Part shown: piece by piece, positions 17,437 to 27,216 of the stretch
How the letters are laid out: the number at the start of each line of letters is the position of its first letter
Numbering within the stretch: position 1 is the first letter of the stretch
Assembly (NCBI GenBank): GCA_016185845.1
Contig: JACPMV010000007.1
Coordinates: forward strand, 1 to 33,832
DNA from: Candidatus Woesearchaeota archaeon
GTDB taxonomy: Archaea; Nanobdellota; Nanobdellia; Woesearchaeales; GW2011-AR4
Length of the DNA stretch: 33,832 bases
Direction: 5' to 3'
Position numbers and translations under genes: made by a program
The notes under the pieces: generated by a model
What the model was told of the DNA's origin: nothing
Seen by the model: only the letters and a program-made list of their open reading frames with translations
Databases searched by the model: none

Positions 17437-20400
17437 TCATATCCGCATCAGAGCCCTGCCTTGACTGCCGCTGGGCTTGCGTCTTTAGCGTTGTCGGCTC
17501 TCCGGAAGCTGCCTGAATCGTGTTGCAAAGCTCATTATTCTTTATCTTCCATTTTAACGGGATTTTGTCAAAGGTTATGCAGATTTTTGCGTATTCGCCC
17601 TTTGTCTCCTTAACTATTGCATTGGAGCCCATCCTGCCGAATGATGAGCCCCGGGGTATTCTTATATCTTTTTTGAACAGTTTTATGCTGCTGCCGTCTT
17701 CTCTTTTTATTAAGGCGTTTATTGTCATGTTTTCAGGCGCCCTTAAGTCATTTTCATAGTCGCCGTTCCTGACGCTGAATGTTATCTTGTAGATATAGGA
17801 AGTTGTCCCGTCGCTTAAGTTTACTATTGGCTGCGTTCTTGTTGCCTCTATGTGCGCCCCTATCTGGGCCAATCCTTGCGGCGTTTCTGCATAGGCAATG
17901 CCCTCGCTTTGGCCTTCAATGTCTTTCTCGCATATTGCGCTTGTCCAGTACTCCGTTCCAAGATACAGCCTTGAGAAAGCCTCGTCAACATCCTGCCTCC
18001 ACTTGAGCAGTTCGCTGTCGTCTATGAATAATGTCGCAAAATATCTCAGGCCCCTGAACTGGGTGAAGACTCTTTCGAAATCAGCGAAGAAATTCTGGTA
18101 TTTTTCCCTTGATGCTTCTTTTCTTTCTGCTTTAGCTAATTCATCTCTTTGGTCTTTTGCCTTATCCCTTTGGTCTTCTACTTTTGCTTCTTCAAATTGT
18201 TCTTCAATATTTTTTGAAGTTGGGTTTGCATTATCCCCGACATATTGCCCATTTTGGGCTTTTACAAATACCTTGTTATCCTTAACGTATAGATCTCGAC
18301 CTGCGCTACCTTTCTGGCCAGTAATTTTTTGATAGCCGTTTTCGTCTGGAGGCTCTAAATTCAATATATTCGTGCTTCCACCAATGCTTATGGATATCTT
18401 TCTTATAAATGGATCTTTTGTTAAATCCTCTGGGTTGGTGTATTCAACTTTAACATCTCTAACTACTCCGTTTTTGTCTTGAAATATAGATGAGGTGCTT
18501 GCTACGTCTTTGTTGTTTACATTATAGGCTATTGTGTCATATTGCCCCTGAAGATTTCCGCTGCTGTCTCTGGCACAGCCTGTTGCGTCCCTGCATGTTG
18601 TGTCTGTTACAGTTCCCTCTGGATTTCTTTGCCTTAAAGATTTTACATTATTTGTTCCTTTGACTCTTTCTTCCTGGAATATTGAGTTGTCTTCATATGT
18701 TCTGACTTCCTTTGTGCCATCTTGGCTTGTGATAGTTCGTGTGGCTATTGTTGTAGCTGGCAGCTGCCTTTGCGCTTGTTGATCTATACTTATTTCTATA
18801 TCTGTATATTGAATTAAATCCTGACCACTTTCAAATACAAACCTTAGTGCTCCATTAGACTCTTTATTTATCTCTTTGATTTTTAGTCCATTCAATGTGT
18901 CCCCCACTCTTAAGTCACTGTACTTTGTCGTAGTAGGGAGGGTCTCATAACGCGGCAAACCTCCCGGAGTTACAGATACCCTTGCCTTATCAATATCTAT
19001 ACCAAAACTTCTTGCTTCGGCAATGGCTGTAGAAACTAAAAATGCAGAACTATATGAATCTATTACTGGCACGGCTTGATAATTTGAAATTTGACTGGAC
19101 GTGAGACCTAATTCTCTCAAAGTTTTATAATTTACGGTATTGCCATTGATAGTTACTTTAGAATCATCAGTCAGAATACCAGTAAATGGAATTGAATATT
19201 GAATATCGACAGTTTGTCCCTCCCTTTTTAATTGTCTCTCAAAAATTTTTGATGTAGGTTTCCCGTCTTTGTATTCTATTGTTTCCCTAACTTTCGAGTC
19301 TATGGTTTTTAATTCGCTGTCTTGCTCTTTAGTGGCTGTAGTAACAACCTGCTGCGTTATCTCGCCGGCATTATTGAATTTATTATCTGTTCTTGTTTGG
19401 CCGATTACAGTTTTTTTGTCTGCAGCAAACTCATCTTGTATTTCGGTAACTATATTGCCTTTTGCATCTTTGATTGTAGCTTTATTTGCCCCTGTAGTAA
19501 TTACTCTTTTATCTTTTAAAGGATAATCTGTTCCTCCAGTATATTCGCCCCAGTTTATGCTTCCAACTATGTTTTTGGCAAGATCGTCTGGCAACAATCT
19601 GGTGTCTAATACTTTGTCAGATATCGTCACTTTTGTTATCGTTTTTCCATCCGGGCTGAAATCCTGAACTACCGGAATTCTTTGCTTATTTGCTCCGGTT
19701 TGAAAGGTAGTTTCGCTTGTTCTTATGTTATTTGTGAGTACTGTTGTTTTATCTTTGGTGTATAGTGTTGTAGTTGTTCCTTGAACTATTTTTATTTCAT
19801 TGGAAGACGAAAAGACTTGACTTCCAGCCTCTCTGGCAGCATCAATTGCTGCTTGGATTGCTTGCTTTTGTGACTGGCCCATACCTTCTGTATTAAAATT
19901 TTTTATGCCCTCGATATCGGTTATTTTGATAAAATTTTCAGATATCTCAATTGTCTTTGCCACCAATGTTCCAGAGTCATCTCTAACAGCGTTATTGGGA
20001 TCAATAACCACATTTCCGTATAATGAACTGGCTGCAACCCGATTGGTCGGATTAGATGGATTAATAGCAACATAATTGCCATCTGCTTGCTTATATCTTG
20101 ATATCAAGTTTCCGTGCAATGTAACATACTCAACGTCTTCAATTTTATACCTGTTCCCTCCAAGATGGGTTACTTGCAAAGTCTCTCCTTTAGGAACATT
20201 AAATGTAACTCCTTTTATGTTTGGATTCCTTGCAGAGTCGACAGCTGTGATTAAATACCTAGTCTCTAGATTTCCAAGAGGCTGGTAAACAGTCACTCCT
20301 CCGGTTTCTCTTGGATTTAATCGCCCTTGCGCAAGCGCGTCCATAATTAGTATTTCATCATCTTGTTCTAACGCATTAGGACGTTTGCCAGTAACAAACC

Positions 20401-21385
20401 CTATTTGTTCTTCGGTTAATCTCTGATTACCAAATTGGTATGTAACTGGCTGTCCTGGGGCTCCCTGCGCTGAAGTGCCAGAGCTAGCGCGTATTGCACC
20501 TCTCCTTACTGACAATTCGTCGTTATTTAGGTTAACATCTGTGAAGCGTGCATAACTATCTCCTAATGGGATTGTTTCTGTTATTTGATTTCCGTTGAAA
20601 TTAAACCTTGCATTTGGGTTTGAATTTATAGCATCCCGGATTCTTATTCCTATAAGCGATGATTGCTCTATACTGGTGGGTCGTGTTACACTTGTTAATT
20701 CAGCTAATCCCTCCCAAGTTCCAGTTCTTCTAGTGGTCATAGTTAATGTATTAGTATTACTGTTAAAAGTCCCAATTACATATTTTATTCCGCTTGCATC
20801 TTGGGTTATATGCACATATTCGTTATCATGCCCCGTATAGATATAATCTCTTCCATCACTTGCGCTGTGAAGAAATTTAGGCTGCTGTGCTGCTGCTGGC
20901 TGTGCAGCCTGCATCCCGCTTATCCCTTCCAGCCCGGTAACTTCCCCGGTAATAAAATTCCGGGATTCCTGCTGCTTTTGGGAATATTGGATTTCATCGG
21001 TTTCCTGTTCTTCGGGATATTGTATTTCTGCTGTTTCATCATAATCAGTAAACTCAATTTTTCCGTACGAATCCACCACTGCCAACCCATCAAGTCCTGA
21101 AGGGCTTTTTACTTTCAAATTCAATGGAGCATAAGAGTCAAAGCTTTCAAGATAAAACACATAGCCGTTTCTTAATTCGTACCAGCCTTCATTTAAGTGC
21201 TTCAATTCATTGAAACTGATTTCTTTTGCTGCAGGCCCTGTGAAGCTTGGCGGCTCTTCGGCAGCAACATTGGCTGTGATAGTGCCGTCAAGGTAAAAAG
21301 ATGAAGCCAATATCAGCGCTATCAATAATGTTGCAGTTGTCAGGCTGATCAGCTTTGCTGCTTTGCTTTGTTTTAGTCTTTTCAT
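17426..21385 (-). CDS. Large secreted/anchored surface protein (cluster B)
   Basis: 1319 aa; N-terminal hydrophobic signal (LISLTTATLLIALILASSFYL); long beta-rich repetitive region; coiled coil (EEQFEEAKVEDQRDKAKDQRDELAKAERKEASREKY); C-terminal SRLYLGTEYWTSAICE module. Confidence 0.75.
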   Translation of the reverse strand: MKRLKQSKAAKLISLTTATLLIALILASSFYLDGTITANVAAEEPPSFTGPAAKEISFNELKHLNEGWYELRNGYVFYLESFDSYAPLNLKVKSPSGLDGLAVVDSYGKIEFTDYDETAEIQYPEEQETDEIQYSQKQQESRNFITGEVTGLEGISGMQAAQPAAAQQPKFLHSASDGRDYIYTGHDNEYVHITQDASGIKYVIGTFNSNTNTLTMTTRRTGTWEGLAELTSVTRPTSIEQSSLIGIRIRDAINSNPNARFNFNGNQITETIPLGDSYARFTDVNLNNDELSVRRGAIRASSGTSAQGAPGQPVTYQFGNQRLTEEQIGFVTGKRPNALEQDDEILIMDALAQGRLNPRETGGVTVYQPLGNLETRYLITAVDSARNPNIKGVTFNVPKGETLQVTHLGGNRYKIEDVEYVTLHGNLISRYKQADGNYVAINPSNPTNRVAASSLYGNVVIDPNNAVRDDSGTLVAKTIEISENFIKITDIEGIKNFNTEGMGQSQKQAIQAAIDAAREAGSQVFSSSNEIKIVQGTTTTLYTKDKTTVLTNNIRTSETTFQTGANKQRIPVVQDFSPDGKTITKVTISDKVLDTRLLPDDLAKNIVGSINWGEYTGGTDYPLKDKRVITTGANKATIKDAKGNIVTEIQDEFAADKKTVIGQTRTDNKFNNAGEITQQVVTTATKEQDSELKTIDSKVRETIEYKDGKPTSKIFERQLKREGQTVDIQYSIPFTGILTDDSKVTINGNTVNYKTLRELGLTSSQISNYQAVPVIDSYSSAFLVSTAIAEARSFGIDIDKARVSVTPGGLPRYETLPTTTKYSDLRVGDTLNGLKIKEINKESNGALRFVFESGQDLIQYTDIEISIDQQAQRQLPATTIATRTITSQDGTKEVRTYEDNSIFQEERVKGTNNVKSLRQRNPEGTVTDTTCRDATGCARDSSGNLQGQYDTIAYNVNNKDVASTSSIFQDKNGVVRDVKVEYTNPEDLTKDPFIRKISISIGGSTNILNLEPPDENGYQKITGQKGSAGRDLYVKDNKVFVKAQNGQYVGDNANPTSKNIEEQFEEAKVEDQRDKAKDQRDELAKAERKEASREKYQNFFADFERVFTQFRGLRYFATLFIDDSELLKWRQDVDEAFSRLYLGTEYWTSAICEKDIEGQSEGIAYAETPQGLAQIGAHIEATRTQPIVNLSDGTTSYIYKITFSVRNGDYENDLRAPENMTINALIKREDGSSIKLFKKDIRIPRGSSFGRMGSNAIVKETKGEYAKICITFDKIPLKWKIKNNELCNTIQAASGEPTTLKTQAQRQSRQGSDADMNDW

Positions 21386-21411
21386 CTTATTGCGAAAGGT
21401 TTATTTTCATT

Positions 21412-22497
21412 TTACCTGTTTCCTGTGCTCGGTGCCGGACTTGAGGATGGTGCGGTCGCTGGTGCTGGTGCGGATTCTTCACTTTCCTCTTCTTCATCTT
21501 CTCCTAAATCCAATCTTGAGCAGTAATCCTGCCGTATCTTGAAGCCTTCCTTGTATATTCCCTGCACATTTTCCAGGACTTCGCCGGCTTTTGAGGTTAG
21601 TCTTGCAACTTCGCACGCAATAAACGCCGTGCTAGAAGTGCCAGGCGGAGCTGGGCATACATGCAAACAAGCAGCTCCAATTCCTATTCCAAGAGCTGAA
21701 AACGGATTTGACAAAGCTTCTTTTATTATGTTTGTAAAATAGTCAAATACTGCTGTGTAGGGTATTAATGCAAAAACCTCTCCCCACAGATACTTGCATT
21801 CTGCGTAATTCTTCAGATCTTCGCAGGCCTTTGCAGGCAGCCCGTCTTTGGCAACAGAATTTTCCAGGCAGTCTGCATACAGGCATTTTATCTGCCTGAA
21901 CTTTTCCAAGCCTGAGATTATGCCGGGAACACATGCAAATACGAATGCTGTGCCTAGGTTATTATTTGGATCCATATATCCGGCAAGTCCTTGCCCTCTT
22001 TTGCTAAGCTGTGTCTGTTGAGGATCATATCCTTGCCCAGGACCTGGCAAAATTTCCCCCAATGGGAGCTTATTGATCTGGCCAGTAACCCAATTCTGAT
22101 ATCTGCCCATTACGCCAGGAGCCCATTGGCAGTTGACAAAGCTACAGAATTTTCCTCCTGTGACCCAGGCAGAGTCAGCCGCAACAGCAGTGGCTTGCTC
22201 TGTCCCGCAGGATGCAGTTTTTTTTGCATAGAGAGCTGCAGCAGCTGGTGGCAGGGCTGAAACAGAGTCTGTAGCAACTGCTTCAATTATAGTTATGGTG
22301 GACCAGATGGTCACGACATTATAGATTATTCCAAACATCTGGCATATCTTCCTGGCATAAAACATAATTTTATTCAGCTGGCCTACGATCTTCATGCTCT
22401 CTCTTGCATCAGTTTTAGCATCATCTATCTTCTTCTGTATTCCCTCGTCAAACTTGCCCAAAGGCATATTGTAGAACCTTCTGTATTCCCTCGTCAA
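21412..22497 (-). CDS. Cys-rich helical surface protein (cluster B); probably the 3' part of the 22448-24703 gene
   Basis: 361 aa without a signal peptide. Its N-terminus RRFYNMPLGKFDEGIQK repeats the end of the upstream ORF because of a 46-bp tandem duplication. Confidence 0.7.
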   Translation of the reverse strand: MTREYRRFYNMPLGKFDEGIQKKIDDAKTDARESMKIVGQLNKIMFYARKICQMFGIIYNVVTIWSTITIIEAVATDSVSALPPAAAALYAKKTASCGTEQATAVAADSAWVTGGKFCSFVNCQWAPGVMGRYQNWVTGQINKLPLGEILPGPGQGYDPQQTQLSKRGQGLAGYMDPNNNLGTAFVFACVPGIISGLEKFRQIKCLYADCLENSVAKDGLPAKACEDLKNYAECKYLWGEVFALIPYTAVFDYFTNIIKEALSNPFSALGIGIGAACLHVCPAPPGTSSTAFIACEVARLTSKAGEVLENVQGIYKEGFKIRQDYCSRLDLGEDEEEESEESAPAPATAPSSSPAPSTGNR

Positions 22498-22523
22498 ACT
22501 TGCCCAAAGGCATATTGTAGAAC
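22432..22523. repeat. Perfect 46-bp tandem duplication (22432-22477 and 22478-22523)
   Basis: cttctgtattccctcgtcaaacttgcccaaaggcatattgtagaac occurs twice back to back; 46 is not a multiple of 3. Confidence 0.97.
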
Positions 22524-24703
22524 TTTATTTCAAACTCGGCAGTCTCGGTTTCAGGATTCCTTGTTACCCTGTTTCCTGACCTTGAGATGATGCTGAAAGT
22601 GCAGGTTAATTTTGCCTCATTGATCTCAAGCGGATCTTTTTTCAGGGTTATTTCCAAAAATGGCTCTGTGCTTCCCCTTTCAGTGTTGAAGCTTTTAATG
22701 CCCTGCACTATTGGCTGGGTAATCTTGCAGCTTGAAAGAGTTATCGGGCTGATGGACAAAGTTTCAATGTTCTCGGCTTTTGGCTCAAGATTTATCCTGC
22801 AATAAGTCCTTTGGTTGAACAAAGTGCCAAGCTGCCTGTCAATGCTTTTTGGCGAGCATTCGACAGAATTGCTCCAAAAGTCAGGCGTTTGCCCGGCATC
22901 CAGCTCTAAAACTGTTAATGGCTTTTCTACAATCAATTCATTCAGCGCAGGGTCGGTAAAATTAAATTTTATATTATTTGTTCCGCCTTTGGTGATTGGC
23001 TCTGAAATCCAAGTGCACTGCTGCCTGCTGCCTTCAAGCCTTTTGCACGTGCCGGGAACTTTCACAGCAGTATTTGTAAACTTTGAAAAATCAGCAGTTG
23101 CAGCTATATCATTCTCATCTGTTATATTTGCTTCAACCGCAATCTTATCTTCGAGTTTAAACAAGTCTTTGGCAGAAGCGCTTAGAGTGCCTACAGGCGT
23201 CAGGCTTATTTCATTAACTCCAGTAACCACAGGGGGAACTGCATCTACTATGACTTCAACAGGCTGCGAATCTGAAGCCTTATTGTCAAAAATATCCTCT
23301 GTGTCGGATTTTATTTGCAGAGTAGCAGTGCCTTGGGGGAAATTTATGTTCCGCCACCTGCAAGTCCAAGTCGAGTCTTTTCTGCAGCTCTCTGCAGCAA
23401 ACCTTGAGCTGCCTACATACAAAAACACATCACTGCCAATCAATCCCGTAGCTTCGTCAAAATCCACTTCAACCAGGCTGCCTGTGGGCTTTGCAAACAG
23501 CTTGTCTTTTGATGAGCCTGCTTTTATTGACTGCAAAGCAGGCCCTTTGTCGTCCAAAGCCAGCGCCTTGCTTATCGTGGCAGTTGCCTTATTGCCCAGA
23601 ACATCTGCGGCATTTATTATGATGGCTCTTGAAGAACGCAGTATTGCAGGAGTAGTGCTGGGTGTTGAAGGTGCGGCAGTTGGCGCTCCGGTAATGCTCG
23701 AGCCTGTTCCCGGATTTAAGTCAATAGCCCATCTGCATCTTTGCGTTTCGCTGTTTAGCCGCTGGCATGCCGCCCTTACAAGCTTTGCCGAAGGATTCAA
23801 AGCAGTAAGCTCAGCTGATACGCTGCCTGCATCAAGGTCATTTGCTGATATGTCAACAGATACCTCGACAGAAACGCTGGAAGGGGCGTATGTGCTTATG
23901 GCAACGCCTCTCCTGATTATTACAAAAGTTTCCGTCAAAATCCTCGGCGCTGTTGAATCCAAAGAGAACTGTAAAGATGCTTCCTGGGAAACCTGCCCGA
24001 ACTTGTCTGTTGCTTTTGCTATTATTACATTTACGCCATCATCAAATTTTTTTGCATCAAGCGTCAGCCTGTCTTTTATTGTGCATCCTTCAGTTTTCGG
24101 GTCTATTGCCTGCTTGAACGAGCCGTCTGAAGACGCAAACTCTATGCTTTTTATGCCGGAGCATCTTCCTGCGCACGAAGCCCCATTGCATGACAAATCT
24201 GTAACTTCATAATCCAGGAGAATGCTTTCTGCCGCTGAAAATGTTTCCTTTGGGGCTGATAACTGCAGAACCGGCGGCAAGCTGTCTACGGCAACAGTTC
24301 CTGCTTTTGAGTCTTCAAGCTGAGTCTTGGCCGCGTCCTTGAACAGGCTTATTACAAACTGGACAGGATTGTTGCCAAAATTCTGCTTTCCAGCAGCAGG
24401 ATATTTTAAAGTGCATACTGCAGAATTAGCCGTGCCTGAAGTAGCTGTTCCCGAAGCGCAATTGTCAAACTTTATGTTTGCGCCAAGATATACATTGTCT
24501 TTTGTTATCTGGGTTGTTGCGCTTGTTGCCTCGACGCTGAAATCAAGCGCGTCGCTTGGCCTTGCAATTCCCTCAATGCCGTCGCTGCCCTTTACAGTCA
24601 CCTTGTCTATGCCCGCATACGCGCCTGTAACATAAAAGGGAATAGTTACAACTAAAGCAATCAAAAATGACGCTATAAACTGCAGATATTTTTCTTGATT
24701 CAT
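22448..24703 (-). CDS. Secreted Ig-like surface protein (cluster B); reading frame terminated by the 46-bp duplication
   Basis: Signal sequence (YLQFIASFLIALVVTIPFYVTGAYA), Ig-like repeats; C-terminus EFEIKFYNMPLGKFDEGIQK then VLQYAFGQV and stop. Confidence 0.75.
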   Translation of the reverse strand: MNQEKYLQFIASFLIALVVTIPFYVTGAYAGIDKVTVKGSDGIEGIARPSDALDFSVEATSATTQITKDNVYLGANIKFDNCASGTATSGTANSAVCTLKYPAAGKQNFGNNPVQFVISLFKDAAKTQLEDSKAGTVAVDSLPPVLQLSAPKETFSAAESILLDYEVTDLSCNGASCAGRCSGIKSIEFASSDGSFKQAIDPKTEGCTIKDRLTLDAKKFDDGVNVIIAKATDKFGQVSQEASLQFSLDSTAPRILTETFVIIRRGVAISTYAPSSVSVEVSVDISANDLDAGSVSAELTALNPSAKLVRAACQRLNSETQRCRWAIDLNPGTGSSITGAPTAAPSTPSTTPAILRSSRAIIINAADVLGNKATATISKALALDDKGPALQSIKAGSSKDKLFAKPTGSLVEVDFDEATGLIGSDVFLYVGSSRFAAESCRKDSTWTCRWRNINFPQGTATLQIKSDTEDIFDNKASDSQPVEVIVDAVPPVVTGVNEISLTPVGTLSASAKDLFKLEDKIAVEANITDENDIAATADFSKFTNTAVKVPGTCKRLEGSRQQCTWISEPITKGGTNNIKFNFTDPALNELIVEKPLTVLELDAGQTPDFWSNSVECSPKSIDRQLGTLFNQRTYCRINLEPKAENIETLSISPITLSSCKITQPIVQGIKSFNTERGSTEPFLEITLKKDPLEINEAKLTCTFSIISRSGNRVTRNPETETAEFEIKFYNMPLGKFDEGIQKVLQYAFGQV

Positions 24704-24849
24704 TTTTTATTGCCTATTTTTATTTTATATGTGCTTAAAGTGTAGCTCTGCACAATTATGGAGTCTGCTGCCTTAATCCTGTATTTTTTAATCTCATAAT
24801 ACTCTGAAAATCTCATGATGGCCAGTTTCATTATTTTTATCAGGTTCAT
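24700..24849 (-). CDS. Small hypothetical ORF between the two large cluster B genes
   Basis: ATG at 24849 two nt after the upstream stop; 49 aa MNLIKIMKLAIMRFSEYYEIKKYRIKAADSIIVQSYTLSTYKIKIGNKK. Coding status uncertain. Confidence 0.3.
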   Translation of the reverse strand: MNLIKIMKLAIMRFSEYYEIKKYRIKAADSIIVQSYTLSTYKIKIGNKK

Positions 24850-24850
24850 T

Positions 24851-26992
24851 TTATTCGAAGCTCGGCTGCAATTCAATTGAATAGTTTGATGAGTATTCCT
24901 CAATCTTTGAAATCCTGTCAATATCCTCGACTTTTCTTTCGGTTTCCGGAACATCTGCCAATGCCATGCTTACTGCATAAAGCAATATTGTGTTTTTCTG
25001 CAAATCTTCAGGTGTTATTGTTATGTTTAGCTTTAATCCGCCTTCCGGGAATCTTTCCTGGCCGGGAGTTGAGCCTTCGCCGAAGTCAATCTTAGGTATT
25101 TTGTAGCATTCTTTTTTTACGCAAATTCCCAAGTCGATTACGCACTCGCATCTTTCCTCTTCCGGAATTACTATTTTCTCGTTAAGCATTAAACTTATGT
25201 CGGCAAAATATTTGCCAGGAGCAATCTCAAGCTCGCTTTTTTCTGACTGCTTGCCCCGGTAGCTTGCTGCTGAGAAGAATTCCAGCTCAGTTTCTTCATT
25301 GTACCTTGTTAAGCTGGCAACAGCCTGTTCTTTATCGCTTAAATCGAAAGCGGAATCAACAAATTTCCAGCCCTGAAGCGCCTTCACGACATTTTTCTTT
25401 TTCACTATAACATTTTTTGTGTAAATAGGCTGCAGCTCCAAAGTTAACGAATCATCGGTTTCAATTTGCGGATCAAACTCAATGGCCTTGCCAACATAAG
25501 ACTCCTTCAATACGTTTACAACTCCCCCGACTCCGACAGGGAAAGTATCTGACAGCAATCCGCCTTTATCTGTCGAGCCTATAAAACAGCTTTCCCCAAT
25601 CAGTGTATAGAGCACTTGGGCATTTTCCACAGGCTGTTTTGTTGCGCTGTCCAAAACATTGACTTTGACATTTCCGCTTGTCCTTATGTCGCAAAGCTGG
25701 GATCTTTCAGACAATGCCAGAATCTCCAATGGAGTAAAATTTCCTTCCATGTGCCTATTGTTCCTTATGTTGCCTTCCAGGAAGAAATTAAATGCGTAGC
25801 CTTCCCCGTTAAGCGCAAATGGATCATTTACCTCCACTAAAACAGGATATGAAATATCATAGTCAAACTTGTAATCCTGTATCCCGAAAACCGAAAGCAG
25901 GCTGTTTGCGGATGAAGGGGTGCATCTTTCCCCGTTGCAGTTCAAGTCAAAATAAACGGGCCAGAAATCAAGGTAAGAGAAGTAAGCTTCGAGATTTGAA
26001 AATGAGCTGTCCGCCACGGGCAAAATTGTTGAATCGTAAAGCCTCTGCTTCAGCTCTGAATCAAGTATATTCCTGCCGTAATTGTAAGTCCCGTCTACCT
26101 GGAACAGCTGAATATAAGAAGACAGCATTCCCGTAATCTTGTTTTTCAAATCGCTTTTTTGCCAGCTTATTGAATTGCCGAACTTGAACTGAATGTCTGA
26201 CATAGGCGGCAGCTTTTCCTTGTCAATTCCTGAAAATGCCACTATTAAATTAAGAACGTGCTTCTCGATAAAATGGTGCTTCATCTGCAGGTTCGTTATT
26301 TTGCTTGACAGCTCATAGACTTTTTCCAGGTTCACCGGAACTCTTGCGGCAAACTGGGTTATTTCAGCTTTTGAGCCTTGTACCTGCACTTCAATAGGAT
26401 ACTCAACCAAAACTGAGACGTCGCCGGAAGCTATCACAACATCGGTCTTTACGCTGCCTTTTTCTGTGACTTGGTAGCCCTGCTCCTCAAACGGCTTGAA
26501 ATTATCCAGGCATTCCTTAAATTTCTTGTCAACATATCTTTCAAGCTGCTTCTCAATGGAATTTTCAGCCTGCCTTAAGCCGGGCCTTTTGGACGAAAAC
26601 TCGCAGCTGCCCTTGCAGCTGTTTGCTGATTTCAGATACCACCAGTAGGGAATTTTCAAGTCCGAGTCTTTTGTAAAAGCGACTGCATCGCTTTCAGTCG
26701 GGTTTTGCCTTAAAGAAAATGATTCTTTGCTCAAGGTTTTGTCTGTCAGGCTTACGTATCCGCCTTGCTTGCCCAGAAGTTTTAATCCGTCAACGCTGGC
26801 TGAATAGGCGCAGTCATTTGCATAGCTCCTTATCGGATCAAACTGCAAGGGTATTTCTTCGCGGACAATTTCGATTTCCGATTCAGATGGGGTTTTGGCT
26901 TCCTTGGTGGCATAGAAGAAAATAGTTCCGCCCACTATTATTAACAGCCCGATTACCATGAAGATTGTTACCTGGGATTTTTTATTTTTCAT
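24851..26992 (-). CDS. N-terminally anchored surface protein (cluster B), paralogue of 13687-15600
   Basis: KKSQVTIFMVIGLLIIVGG anchor; KIPYWW, NFKPFEEQ and YDISYPV shared with the cluster A protein. Confidence 0.8.
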   Translation of the reverse strand: MKNKKSQVTIFMVIGLLIIVGGTIFFYATKEAKTPSESEIEIVREEIPLQFDPIRSYANDCAYSASVDGLKLLGKQGGYVSLTDKTLSKESFSLRQNPTESDAVAFTKDSDLKIPYWWYLKSANSCKGSCEFSSKRPGLRQAENSIEKQLERYVDKKFKECLDNFKPFEEQGYQVTEKGSVKTDVVIASGDVSVLVEYPIEVQVQGSKAEITQFAARVPVNLEKVYELSSKITNLQMKHHFIEKHVLNLIVAFSGIDKEKLPPMSDIQFKFGNSISWQKSDLKNKITGMLSSYIQLFQVDGTYNYGRNILDSELKQRLYDSTILPVADSSFSNLEAYFSYLDFWPVYFDLNCNGERCTPSSANSLLSVFGIQDYKFDYDISYPVLVEVNDPFALNGEGYAFNFFLEGNIRNNRHMEGNFTPLEILALSERSQLCDIRTSGNVKVNVLDSATKQPVENAQVLYTLIGESCFIGSTDKGGLLSDTFPVGVGGVVNVLKESYVGKAIEFDPQIETDDSLTLELQPIYTKNVIVKKKNVVKALQGWKFVDSAFDLSDKEQAVASLTRYNEETELEFFSAASYRGKQSEKSELEIAPGKYFADISLMLNEKIVIPEEERCECVIDLGICVKKECYKIPKIDFGEGSTPGQERFPEGGLKLNITITPEDLQKNTILLYAVSMALADVPETERKVEDIDRISKIEEYSSNYSIELQPSFE

Positions 26993-27158
26993 TTTTCTCT
27001 ATTTCATTCAGCTCTTTTTGTATCAGGTTCAAGTCATAGAGCTTTTGCTCCATCAATTCGCGGGCAAGCATGGATTTCTTTTTGCCGAGCTTTTTTGAAA
27101 CTCTCTCTAGAAGATCGTTAATTTCTTTTGAAACGGTTATACGAATTTGTATACTCAT
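26982..27158 (-). CDS. Small ribbon-helix-helix (CopG-like) DNA-binding protein, 58 aa
   Basis: Own translation: MSIQIRITVSKEINDLLERVSKKLGKKKSMLARELMEQKLYDLNLIQKELNEIEKNEK; its 3' end overlaps the ATG of 24851-26992. Missed by the ORF track. Confidence 0.75.
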   Translation of the reverse strand: MSIQIRITVSKEINDLLERVSKKLGKKKSMLARELMEQKLYDLNLIQKELNEIEKNEK

Positions 27159-27165
27159 TTTTATC

Positions 27166-27216
27166 TTAGTATAGGCTTTATGTAGCCTAAGTTTAGTATA
27201 AGTATTTAAAGTTTTC
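27166..27216 (-). promoter_or_regulatory. Promoter/operator of cluster B
   Basis: Minus-strand BRE/TATA gaaaactttaaata; palindrome TAGGCT(27172-27177)/AGCCTA(27184-27189) near the expected start site; direct repeats TTAGTATA at 27166-27173 and 27193-27200. Confidence 0.45.

Noticed and set aside
22432-22523. The 46-bp duplication as a BHB intron
   Set aside because: A 46-nt intron here would need a self-complementary central helix; the only candidate (ATAT) has no supporting inner helix.
22815-24212. 465-aa + strand ORF
   Set aside because: Antisense to the Ig-like surface protein gene (22448-24703), which has a clear signal peptide and domain structure.
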